Source: Palsa-465 sp963800475 (GTDB lineage Bacteria > Actinomycetota > Thermoleophilia > Solirubrobacterales > Solirubrobacteraceae). Taken from it: DNA of 64,000 nucleotides. Positions 48,056-55,341 of this stretch are shown piece after piece. Where the stretch lies: the NCBI GenBank assembly GCA_963800475.1, contig CAWDAZ010000003.1:310001-374000 (forward strand). The letters run 5' to 3'. Each line of letters opens with the position of its first letter. Position 1 is the first letter of the stretch. The notes under the pieces are model-generated. The model saw only the letters and a list, made by a program, of their open reading frames with translations, had not been told where the DNA came from and did no database searches. Made by a program: the position numbers and the translations under genes.

Positions 48056-49701
48056 ACGGTCGCCTCGGCGGTGGCGAGCTGCTCGCCGCGAACCGCGTCG
48101 ATCCCCTGCTCGGGGGTCAGCGCGCCCCCGGCTCCGCCCAGAATCCGGGCGATCTCGGTGGCGAAGTACGTGCCGGTGGCGAGGATCTCCGCGGCCGGGC
48201 CGTCGGCGATCGGCGCGCCGTCGGCGAGCAGCACAACCCGGTCGGCGAACTCGGCGACGAACTCCGGGTCGTGGGTCGCGACCAGCACCGCGGCGGGGAG
48301 GCTCCGCAGCTGCGCCGCGAGACCATGCTTGAGCGCGCGATCCATCCCGCGGGTCGGCTCGTCGAGGCACACGACGGCGGGGAGCTCGCCCTCGGCAGCG
48401 TCAAGGTCACGGCCCGGAGCGTCGAGCACGACCGCCAGCGCGAGGCGCTGCTTCTCGCCTACGGAAATTTCGCGCGGGTGGCGGGCCGCAAACGCCTCGG
48501 GGTCAAGGCCCGCGAGCCGCAGCGCCTTGGGCGACGCCTCCTCCCCGGCTGTGTCGTGCACCAGATAGTCGGTCGGGTTCTGGAGTAGCAGCGCGACCCG
48601 CCCCGCGGCGGTGACACGGCCCCTGGTCGGCTCCATCAGCCCGGCGGCGTGGCGGAGCAGCGTCGACTTGCCCGCGCCGTTGCGACCCATCAGCGCGACC
48701 CGCTCGCTGGGCGCGAGCGTCAGCGACGCCGCGCGGAGGATCGCCGGCCCATCGCGCAGCTCGTGCCAGACGCGCTCGAACCGCAGCGCCGCCTCAGGCT
48801 TCCGCCACCACCGCCCCGCCGCAACCCGACGTTGACGACTCTTTGCGCCTCCAGGGCGCTTGAAGTCATCAACGTCCGGCAGCAGTCCCCGCTCGCGCAG
48901 CGCGGCGCGCGCGGGCTTGACCCCCGCCGCCGGCCGCATGCCGAGGCCGGAGAGCAGCCGCGCCCCCGGGGTCGCGAGCTCGGGCGCCTCCGCCAGCGCC
49001 CACTGCAGGAACTCGGCGGGCGGCGCGTCGCACGCGATCCGCCCTCGCCGAACCGCGACGACCCGGTCGGCCCCCGCGAGGCACCGCTCGAGCCGGTGCT
49101 CGGCGAGGAGGATCGCGGTGTCACGGTCCTCGTTCAGGCGCCGCAGCACCCCGATCAGCTCGTCCCCGGCGACCGGGTCGAGCTGCGAAGTCGGCTCGTC
49201 CAGCACCAGCAGCGCCGGATCGCCGGCGAGCGCGGCGGCGAGCCCGACCCGCTGCAGCTCGCCGCCGGACAGCGTGGTGGTCGACCGGTCGAGCAGGTGT
49301 CCGACCCCGAGGGCGAGCGCCGCCTCCTCGACCCCGCGGGCGACCGCCGCCGCCGGCCACCCCCGGTTCTCGAGCGGCAGCGCGAGCTCGGCGCGCACGG
49401 TCCCCATCACGACCTGCGTCTCCGGGTCCTGAAACAGCGAGCCGACCGCAACCGAAAGCTCCCCCGGGCCGTGCTCGCGGACGTCCATCCCCGCGACCGC
49501 GGCCCGGCCCGCGAACGTGCCGCCGTGGAAGTGGGGCACGAGCCCATTGGCGACCCGCAGCAGCGTCGACTTCCCCGACCCCGAGTCGCCGGCGAGCACG
49601 ACCAGCTCCCCGGACGCGACCTCCAGCGTCACCTCGCTCAGCGCCGGCGCCTCGGCGCCCGGATACGCGTAGCTGACGCCCTCGAGCTCGAGCACGCTCA
49701 C
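48052..49701 (-). CDS. ecfA: ECF transporter double ATPase (EcfA1-EcfA2 fusion)
   Basis: The 549-residue protein carries two ABC ATPase domains. The first has AGDSGSGKSTLLRVANGL, signature LSGGELQRVGLAAAL and LLVLDEPTSQLDPVAG. The second has MGRNGAGKSTLLRHAAGL, signature ISVGEKQRLALAVVL and VVCLDEPTRGMD. The fused arrangement replaces separate EcfA subunits. GTG 49701 overlaps the ecfT stop by 4 bp. It would power substrate release from the S-component encoded next. Confidence 0.93.
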   Translation of the reverse strand: MSVLELEGVSYAYPGAEAPALSEVTLEVASGELVVLAGDSGSGKSTLLRVANGLVPHFHGGTFAGRAAVAGMDVREHGPGELSVAVGSLFQDPETQVVMGTVRAELALPLENRGWPAAAVARGVEEAALALGVGHLLDRSTTTLSGGELQRVGLAAALAGDPALLVLDEPTSQLDPVAGDELIGVLRRLNEDRDTAILLAEHRLERCLAGADRVVAVRRGRIACDAPPAEFLQWALAEAPELATPGARLLSGLGMRPAAGVKPARAALRERGLLPDVDDFKRPGGAKSRQRRVAAGRWWRKPEAALRFERVWHELRDGPAILRAASLTLAPSERVALMGRNGAGKSTLLRHAAGLMEPTRGRVTAAGRVALLLQNPTDYLVHDTAGEEASPKALRLAGLDPEAFAARHPREISVGEKQRLALAVVLDAPGRDLDAAEGELPAVVCLDEPTRGMDRALKHGLAAQLRSLPAAVLVATHDPEFVAEFADRVVLLADGAPIADGPAAEILATGTYFATEIARILGGAGGALTPEQGIDAVRGEQLATAEATV

Positions 49702-50561
49702 CGCCCGATCCCCCTCCGCTCGGCGAACGGCGCGAGCGCGACGACGATCAGCGCCCCGGCCAGCTCCCACTCGGAAGCCGGGAACGGCGCGTGCAGCGCG
49801 GGGTAGGCGCGGAACGGCGCGAGATCGCCGACCCGCGCGGCGAGCGACAGCGCCACGATCGCGACCGCCGAGAGACCGAACGCGAGGTCGTGGCGCGAGT
49901 ACGGCGTGCGTGCGCGTGGCGGGCGCCGCGCGGCGCCGTAGCCGCTGACCTCGAGCGCAGCGGCGGTGTCGAGCGCGCGGTCGAGCAGGCCCGCCGTGGC
50001 CGCCCGCATCAGCGCGAACCGCGACGGCGGGCGCCCCGGCCGGCAGCGCTGCGCGTCGGCGAGCCGGTGCGAGTCACGTAGCAGGATCGGCACCATCCGG
50101 GTGCTGATCGCGGCGGTCAGCGCCGACCGGAACGAGACCCGGCGGAACAGCCGCAGCACCTCGTCGGGGTCGACCGCGGCCGTATAGAGCGCACCGCACA
50201 GGATCAGCGCCACGGCCCGCAGTCCGAGCACTGCCCCGTACACGGTCGCCTCCAGCGTGACGTCCGTCCGCCCGAGGACCGGCAGATCGCCGAGCCGCAC
50301 GATCACGGTCAGGCCGTCCCGGACGACGAGCGCATTGACGACCATCACCAGGATCCCGAGCACGACCGCGAACCGCGCCGCGCGGCGCAGCTCCGGGCCG
50401 ACGCCGGCGGCGATCCCGGCGAGCACGATCGAGACGGTCAGCGCGCCGAGCGCGAGCGGCGCGGACAGCAGCAGCGCAGCGCACCCAAGCGCCACGCAGT
50501 AAGCGATCCCGGCCGCGGCGCGGGCCGCGTGCAGCGGGCTCGCGCGGCGGCGATAGCTCAA
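49698..50561 (-). CDS. ecfT: ECF transporter transmembrane subunit EcfT
   Basis: The 287-residue protein has about five membrane segments (IAYCVALGCAALLLSAPLAL, GALTVSIVLAGIAAGVG) and an amphipathic coupling region with Arg-rich helices (AISTRMVPILLRDSHRLADA, RALDTAAALEVSGYGAARRP), typical of EcfT. The TTG at 50561 overlaps the TGA of the lipoprotein gene (TTGA), keeping the operon's pattern of 4-bp overlaps. It links the ATPase to the S-component. Confidence 0.88.
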   Translation of the reverse strand: MSYRRRASPLHAARAAAGIAYCVALGCAALLLSAPLALGALTVSIVLAGIAAGVGPELRRAARFAVVLGILVMVVNALVVRDGLTVIVRLGDLPVLGRTDVTLEATVYGAVLGLRAVALILCGALYTAAVDPDEVLRLFRRVSFRSALTAAISTRMVPILLRDSHRLADAQRCRPGRPPSRFALMRAATAGLLDRALDTAAALEVSGYGAARRPPRARTPYSRHDLAFGLSAVAIVALSLAARVGDLAPFRAYPALHAPFPASEWELAGALIVVALAPFAERRGIGR

Positions 50562-51484
50562 CTCGCGCTCCGGACCGGAATCGGGATCCGGCGCGCTCCC
50601 TGCACGGCCAGCGCGAAGTGGTCGCGAAGCGCCGACGGAGTCAGCGCGGCCGCGGCGCTCTGCACGCCGGCGACATCGGTGCCGGTGATCAGCCAGGTGG
50701 GAACGGATGAGTTCTGCCCGGTGGCCGCGACCAGCCCGGCGCCGGGCCCGAGCGCGGCGCCCGGGTGCCCGCTCGCGTCGAGCAGCGTCAGCGCGTCGCC
50801 GGCGTGCGTGAAGCGCGCGTACACGCCGCTCGAGCCGGGTCCCTGCCCGAGCAGGCTGGCGACGATCTCGGGGCGGATGTCGCGCCAGGTCCCGACCACG
50901 ACCCCCAGCGAGTCCGTGCCGGAGCCGGTCCCGATCTCCGCGCTCGCGACCGGCACGCCCAGCGCGCCGAGCTCGTTCGAGACGCGCTTGCAGGCGGCGG
51001 ACACGTCGGCGGCGCACTGCAGCACCGTCGGGAACCGGCGTCCGCCCGATCCGTGCAGAAACGGTTCGGGGAACGACCCGACGACGGCCGGGACGGAGTC
51101 GGTCGCCGCCCAGTCGTGAAGGTCCCACCAGATCCGGTCGCCGCGGTGAACGCTCGTGGCGGCCGCTCCGTTCGCGGCCTCGATCCCGTTGACGTAGTAG
51201 AACCAGTCGCGGCGCGACGAGCTCCCGGACAGCCCGTCGAGCGACTCGACGAACCCGCCGCCGTAGCGAAGGCTGACGTTGAAGTGGCGCTCGAGCACCC
51301 GCATCACGGTCTCCGAGCCCGGCACCTGCTGCTCGGTCACCTGCGCGACCCGCGCGGCGCCGAAGTCCTTGGTGACGGTCACGGTGACGTCGGAGGTGCC
51401 CTTCCCTGCACCCAGGCCGCAGCCGCTGACGGCGGCCGCACAAGCGACCGCCGCCACCGTGACCGCAGCCTGCGCCCGCATCAC
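50558..51484 (-). CDS. DUF4430-containing lipoprotein (transcobalamin beta-domain-like)
   Basis: The 308-residue protein has a lipoprotein signal peptide ending in the lipobox AVSGCG (Cys about residue 22). Residues about 55-125 form a DUF4430-type domain: VPGSETVMRVLERHFNVSLR, then SRRDWFYYVNGIEAANGAA and VHRGDRIWWDLHDW. The remaining 180 residues (CAADVSAACKRVSNELGALG, GQNSSVPTWLITGTDVAG) are unrecognised. DUF4430 corresponds to the C-terminal cobalamin-covering domain of transcobalamin-type proteins. It should be tethered on the outer membrane face and deliver or trap B12 for the ECF complex; that is inference. Confidence 0.82.
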   Translation of the reverse strand: MMRAQAAVTVAAVACAAAVSGCGLGAGKGTSDVTVTVTKDFGAARVAQVTEQQVPGSETVMRVLERHFNVSLRYGGGFVESLDGLSGSSSRRDWFYYVNGIEAANGAAATSVHRGDRIWWDLHDWAATDSVPAVVGSFPEPFLHGSGGRRFPTVLQCAADVSAACKRVSNELGALGVPVASAEIGTGSGTDSLGVVVGTWRDIRPEIVASLLGQGPGSSGVYARFTHAGDALTLLDASGHPGAALGPGAGLVAATGQNSSVPTWLITGTDVAGVQSAAAALTPSALRDHFALAVQGARRIPIPVRSAS

Positions 51485-51512
51485 AGCCCGGCCGGGCGCG
51501 AGCGGCGGCGTC

Positions 51513-51935
51513 TCACTTCGCGATCTCGAACAGCAACCGCTCGCCGCGCACCAGCTTGATCCCGCACGCGCCCTTGCTCGACACCTTGCCGTTGACGACC
51601 AGCTCCCAGAAGTCCGAGCCCTTCGGCTTCACGCCCAGGATCGACGTCACGAAGATCCCTCCGACCGACGAGTAGTACTTACCGGTCCAGCGGCCGTGCG
51701 TGGCCACGTCGAGCGCGCCCATCGCGGTGTCGCCGGGGCACTTCCCGCGGGGAGTCCGGCCCTTCGTGACCGAGCCGTTCTCGCCGTGCTCGGCCGTCGG
51801 GCGCAGCAGGATCCTGTTGAGCGATTTGATCGACACTGTCACCGCCGGCCCGGTGCCGGCGCCAAACGCTCCCGGCGCGAGCAGCGCGCAGGCGAGCGCC
51901 AGCGTGCCGAGGAGAACGAGTCCAACCTTCTTCAT
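51513..51935 (-). CDS. Small secreted DUF4430 protein, first gene of the B12 operon
   Basis: From ATG 51935 the 140-residue protein has a signal peptide (VGLVLLGTLALACALLAPGA). The mature part is one compact domain with TAMGALDVATHGRWTGKYYS, IFVTSILGVKPKGSDFWELV and NGKVSSKGACGIKLVRGERL, fitting DUF4430 (a beta fold ending in a VxNG-GD/E-type turn). Two cysteines could form a disulfide. AAAGGGG upstream serves as ribosome site; GTG 51944 is an alternative start. It is the first gene after the cobalamin riboswitch. Confidence 0.82.
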   Translation of the reverse strand: MKKVGLVLLGTLALACALLAPGAFGAGTGPAVTVSIKSLNRILLRPTAEHGENGSVTKGRTPRGKCPGDTAMGALDVATHGRWTGKYYSSVGGIFVTSILGVKPKGSDFWELVVNGKVSSKGACGIKLVRGERLLFEIAK

Positions 51936-51972
51936 GAGTGCCACCCCTTTCCGCGAGGGCGTATGTGCTGGT

Positions 51973-52119
51973 GGTCGGGCCTGGTCTCCTGGCTTACGGG
52001 CCTACCGGCCGCGCCTTCCCGGCGAGTCGTCCTCGCCAGTGGCATCGCTGCGTCCGGCGTCCCCGATCACAGTGGCGGGTCCGCGCCGGATTCCAACCGG
52101 CTTCCCATCGCCACGACCT
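51973..52119 (-). ncRNA. Cobalamin (adenosylcobalamin-class) riboswitch
   Basis: On the minus strand the RNA has the conserved blocks GGGAAGCCGGTTGGAATCC, then CGGACCCGCCACTGTGA, and the 3' block GTAAGCCAGGAGACC. GGTCG at the 5' end and CGACC at the 3' end close the outer stem. It precedes the DUF4430/ECF operon by about 40 nt. Since no clear U-run terminator follows, control of translation (the AAAGGGG site lies 25-30 nt downstream) is likely. Confidence 0.95.
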
Positions 52120-52131
52120 TGAACGCGGACG

Positions 52132-52137
52132 ATCGTA
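52132..52137 (-). promoter_or_regulatory. -10-like element for the B12 riboswitch transcript
   Basis: TACGAT (complement of 52132-52137) fits TANNNT and would start RNA about 52125, right before the aptamer. No convincing -35 was found. Confidence 0.35.
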
Positions 52138-52158
52138 CAGCTCCTGTGAACGGGTACC

Positions 52159-52164
52159 TATAGT
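52159..52164 (+). promoter_or_regulatory. -10 element (TATAGT) for a near-leaderless adenosyltransferase transcript
   Basis: TATAGT ends 11 bp before the ATG at 52176. A start site about 7 nt after it would leave a leader of roughly 5 nt. No Shine-Dalgarno is visible, which supports leaderless translation. Confidence 0.4.
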
Positions 52165-52175
52165 CACAACACGCG

Positions 52176-52736
52176 ATGACCGTCAACCTGACGAGGATCT
52201 ACACCCGGCTCGGGGATTCGGGCGAGACGCACCTCGGCGACATGAGCCGCGTACCCAAGACCCACCCGCGGATCGCGGCGTACGGGACCGTCGACGAGCT
52301 CAACGCCCAGATCGGGGTGGCGCTCACCGTCGGGGGGCTTCCCGCGCCATACGGGCCGTGGCTCGAGCGGGTTCAGAACGACCTGTTCGACGTCGGCGCC
52401 GACATCTCGGCGCCCGAGGACCCCGGCTCGCAGCGCGAGCGACTGCGGGTGCTGCCCGCGCAGACGGAGTGGCTCGAGCAGCGCTGCGACGAGGTCAACG
52501 CGACGCTGGCGCCGCTGAAGTCGTTCGTGTTGCCGGGCGGCACCCCTGCGGCCGCGCAGCTGCACGTGTGCCGGACCGTGTGCCGGCGTGCGGAGCGGCT
52601 CGCGATCACGTGCGGCGAGGAGCTGAACGCCGAGGTCGTCCGGTACCTGAACCGGCTCTCCGACCTGTTGTTCATCCTCAGCCGCGGCGCCAACGGCGGC
52701 GATGAGCCGCTCTGGGAGCCCGGGAAGTACAGGTAG
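52176..52736 (+). CDS. pduO: ATP:cob(I)alamin adenosyltransferase, PduO type
   Basis: The 186-residue protein has the N-terminal ATP-binding motif IYTRLGDSGETHLGDMSRVP, then YGTVDELNAQIGVAL, VCRRAERLAI and the C-terminal LNRLSDLLFILSRGANGGDE. It transfers adenosyl from ATP to cobalamin to form coenzyme B12. It is divergent from the riboswitch-controlled B12 uptake operon, so the locus couples import and activation. Confidence 0.96.
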   Translation: MTVNLTRIYTRLGDSGETHLGDMSRVPKTHPRIAAYGTVDELNAQIGVALTVGGLPAPYGPWLERVQNDLFDVGADISAPEDPGSQRERLRVLPAQTEWLEQRCDEVNATLAPLKSFVLPGGTPAAAQLHVCRTVCRRAERLAITCGEELNAEVVRYLNRLSDLLFILSRGANGGDEPLWEPGKYR

Positions 52737-52771
52737 GCCGGCCGGACGTCGGCCTGCGGTGACTGCCGAGC

Positions 52772-52791
52772 GCGCGGAGCGGTCTCCGCGC
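52772..52791 (+). terminator. Hairpin downstream of pduO
   Basis: GCGCGGAG and CTCCGCGC form a perfect 8-bp stem with a CGGT tetraloop, about 35 bp after the pduO stop. No U-run follows. The adjoining CTAACGGGAGC also occurs in the loop of the hairpin at the menD end. Confidence 0.45.
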
Positions 52792-52848
52792 TAACGGGAG
52801 CGGAGCGCGCGAGGCCCAGAGCCGGACGCGGTTACGGCAAGTGCGCCA

Positions 52849-53400
52849 CTACTGCCGGGTGATCACGATCTCGGGCACCACGCCGGTGCGCCGGACGTGC
52901 GCGTACTTCTCGATGTCCTCGGGGCAGGCGACCTCGACGCTGACCTCGGCGACCGGCTCGAACCGGGTCGTCTCGTAGAGCAGCTCCTGGTAGCCCGGGA
53001 CGCCCTCGACGTACCCCTCGATGTCGAGGTCGTGCGTCCCGCACCGAAACGTCCAGAGCTGACCCCGCGCGAGCTTCTCGGCGGTGATCTTCGTAGGCGT
53101 CGTATCGGTGCCGCCGTCGATTCCGGCTCCGTCGAGCCGGATCGTCGCGTTGGCCCCGTCGAGCGCCCGTGCGAGCCGCTCGAGGTTGCGCCGGTAGGGC
53201 GCCGGAACGATCGACACCGTGCCCCGGGCGGCCATCCGGCCGCGCAGCGCCTCGGCGACGGGGCCGAGGAGCACGAACTCGATCTTGTTGGCGTGCAACC
53301 AGCGCAGCACCGCCAGCGCGCTCGGGTCGAGGTGCTCGAACCCTTGCTTGGTGGCCGTGGGCCGGTCGTCGATGCTCGGGGGACGGCGTTTCAGCAGCAT
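52849..53400 (-). CDS. Nucleotidyltransferase-like protein with degenerate catalytic motif
   Basis: The 183-residue protein has IEFVLLGPVAEALRGRMAAR at residues about 40-60. This resembles the VLVGGxAxxLxG start of NTase-fold (MNT/AbiEii-like) proteins, but the GG is GP and the downstream DxD is replaced by TVSIVP. The later CGTHDLDIEGYVEGVPGY and VEVACPEDIEKYAHV fit the C-terminal part of such folds. A catalytically dead or altered NTase fold is inferred. It is oriented toward pduO's end. The 170 bp upstream (53401-53571) show no recognisable feature. Confidence 0.6.
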   Translation of the reverse strand: MLLKRRPPSIDDRPTATKQGFEHLDPSALAVLRWLHANKIEFVLLGPVAEALRGRMAARGTVSIVPAPYRRNLERLARALDGANATIRLDGAGIDGGTDTTPTKITAEKLARGQLWTFRCGTHDLDIEGYVEGVPGYQELLYETTRFEPVAEVSVEVACPEDIEKYAHVRRTGVVPEIVITRQ

Positions 53401-53571
53401 GAGGAGCGTTTCGCTCCCCGGCGGCGGACTCCTCCCCGATTGCTGCTACGAGTAGCGCTCGACCAGCGGGGTTTCGTTCGGACCTGTCGCGGCGCCCCCG
53501 ACCGCGATGGAGCCTCGGAGGTTATGCGCCCGCGGCCTACGCCGAAACGGTTACCGGCCAAAAATCGTCCT

Positions 53572-55341
53572 CTAGATCGGCGTCGTGTCGAGCTTCGCGA
53601 GCCTGCGCATCACGCCCGGGGCGAACCGCGACAGCGCCCGCATCAGTTTTGCCTCGGGGGTGATCACCGCCAGCGGGCGGTCGGCTCCGATCGCCTCGAC
53701 GATCTCGGCGGCAACCCGGTCGGGGCCGAAGTTGCGCCGCTGGTAAGCCTCGGTCGCGAACGTAGCCAGCCGCTGCTGCTCCTCCTCGCCACGCCCCACC
53801 CACCGCGTGGTGCGGGTGATGTTGGTGGCGATGAACCCGGGGCACACGGCGGTCACCCCGATCCCCCACGGCTCGAGCTCGGCGCGCAGGCACTCGCTCA
53901 GCATCAGCACGGCGGCCTTGGTGGTCGAGTACGCCGGCAGCAGCCGGTTCGGCGAGAACGCGGCCGCGGAGGCCGTGTTGACGATCTGCCCCCCCTCCCC
54001 CTGCTCGACCATCGCGCGGCCGAACAGGCGGGCGCCGTGCACGACACCCATCAGGTTGATCGACACGATCTGCCGCCAGTCGTCGAATCCCGTCTCCAGG
54101 AACCCGCCGGCGATCCCGATCCCCGCGTTGTTGACGACGACCTGCGGGACGCCGTGCTCGGAGAGCACGACCGTCGCGAGCCGCTCCATCGCGGCCTCGT
54201 CGGACACGTCGCACGCGAACGAGTGCGCGCCGTCGATCGACTCGGCGGCGCGCGCGGCACCCGCGGCGTCACGGTCGACGAGCAGCACTCGCGCGCCGCG
54301 GGCCGCCAGCGCCCGCGCCGTCGCCTCGCCGATCCCGCTCGCGGCGCCGGTGACGAGCGCAAGCCGGTCGCGGAGCTGCTCGGCACCGCCGCCCCGCAGC
54401 CACGGGCGCCGCGCGGCCGACTCGCCGGGCGGCGCGCCGCCCGACTCGACCTGATCGACGAACCCCTCGATCCACCGCGCGATTCGCTCGGGCTGCGCGC
54501 GCGGCGCCCAGTGGCCAGCGCCCACGATCCGGCGTCGCAACCGCGGCGCGTAGCGCTCGGCGGGCTCGTAGTAGTCCGGGGAGATGAAGCGGTCGCCGGT
54601 CGGGATCACGAGCTGCACCGGCACGTGCGCGATCGCGTCGGCGCGGGGGCTCAGCGCGCGCCGCGGCATGTTGCGGCGGTACAGCTTTGCGCCGTGGATC
54701 CCGTCGCTGGCCAGGCTCGGGCGCGGATCGTCGGCGCCGGTTGGAACCCGCTCGACATTGTTGAGCATCCACCGCCACCGGTCGCGCGTCCAGCCGAGGC
54801 GCCACACCAGCGTCGGCACGCCGGGCGTCAGCAGCGCCGCGATGTACCAGGATCGCCGCAGCCGGGTCAGCCACGCCAGGACCCGGCCGCGGCGCAACAG
54901 CTCCTCGCCGCTGAGCGCGACCTGATCGAGCGACGGCGCGGCGATCGCCGTGAACGACGCCAGCCTCCCCTCGAAGCGCGGCTGCGTCGCGAACTCCCAG
55001 CCCTGGAGCCCGCCCCAATCGTGGCCGACGAGATGCACGCGCCGCCCCGGCGCGCACGCATCCACGACCGCCAGCAGGTCGTCCCCGAGCCGCTCGAAGT
55101 CGTACGCCGCGTTGCCGCGCGGCCGGCTCGACTCGCCGGCGCCGCGGACGTCGTAGGCGACGGTGTGGAACCGCTCGGGCAGCTGCGCCCGCACCGCGTT
55201 CCACATCTCCTTGGTGTCCGGATAGCCGTGGATGAACACGAGCGCCGGCCCGCCGCGGTCGCCGGCCTCGCGGACCGCGAGCTCGACACCGCCGCTCGAG
55301 GCGACCTTCCGGCTCGCCGGCGACGTGCCCGGCTCGTTCAC
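53572..55341 (-). CDS. Fusion of epoxide hydrolase-like alpha/beta hydrolase and short-chain dehydrogenase (EphD-type)
   Basis: From GTG 55341 the 589-residue protein has an alpha/beta hydrolase half (LVFIHGYPDTKEMWNAVRAQ, HLVGHDWGGLQGWEFAT with nucleophile Asp about residue 110, VGAGHWAPRAQPE). An SDR half follows (ALVTGAASGIGEATARALAA, VVVNNAGIGIAGGF, SINLMGVVHGARLF, catalytic YSTTKAAVLMLSE). The HDWGG elbow is typical of epoxide hydrolases. The same pairing is known in mycobacterial EphD. The open frame continues upstream, but that part is antiparallel kup sequence in another frame. It overlaps the kup stop by 4 bp. Lipid or epoxide substrate is unknown. Confidence 0.88.
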   Translation of the reverse strand: MNEPGTSPASRKVASSGGVELAVREAGDRGGPALVFIHGYPDTKEMWNAVRAQLPERFHTVAYDVRGAGESSRPRGNAAYDFERLGDDLLAVVDACAPGRRVHLVGHDWGGLQGWEFATQPRFEGRLASFTAIAAPSLDQVALSGEELLRRGRVLAWLTRLRRSWYIAALLTPGVPTLVWRLGWTRDRWRWMLNNVERVPTGADDPRPSLASDGIHGAKLYRRNMPRRALSPRADAIAHVPVQLVIPTGDRFISPDYYEPAERYAPRLRRRIVGAGHWAPRAQPERIARWIEGFVDQVESGGAPPGESAARRPWLRGGGAEQLRDRLALVTGAASGIGEATARALAARGARVLLVDRDAAGAARAAESIDGAHSFACDVSDEAAMERLATVVLSEHGVPQVVVNNAGIGIAGGFLETGFDDWRQIVSINLMGVVHGARLFGRAMVEQGEGGQIVNTASAAAFSPNRLLPAYSTTKAAVLMLSECLRAELEPWGIGVTAVCPGFIATNITRTTRWVGRGEEEQQRLATFATEAYQRRNFGPDRVAAEIVEAIGADRPLAVITPEAKLMRALSRFAPGVMRRLAKLDTTPI

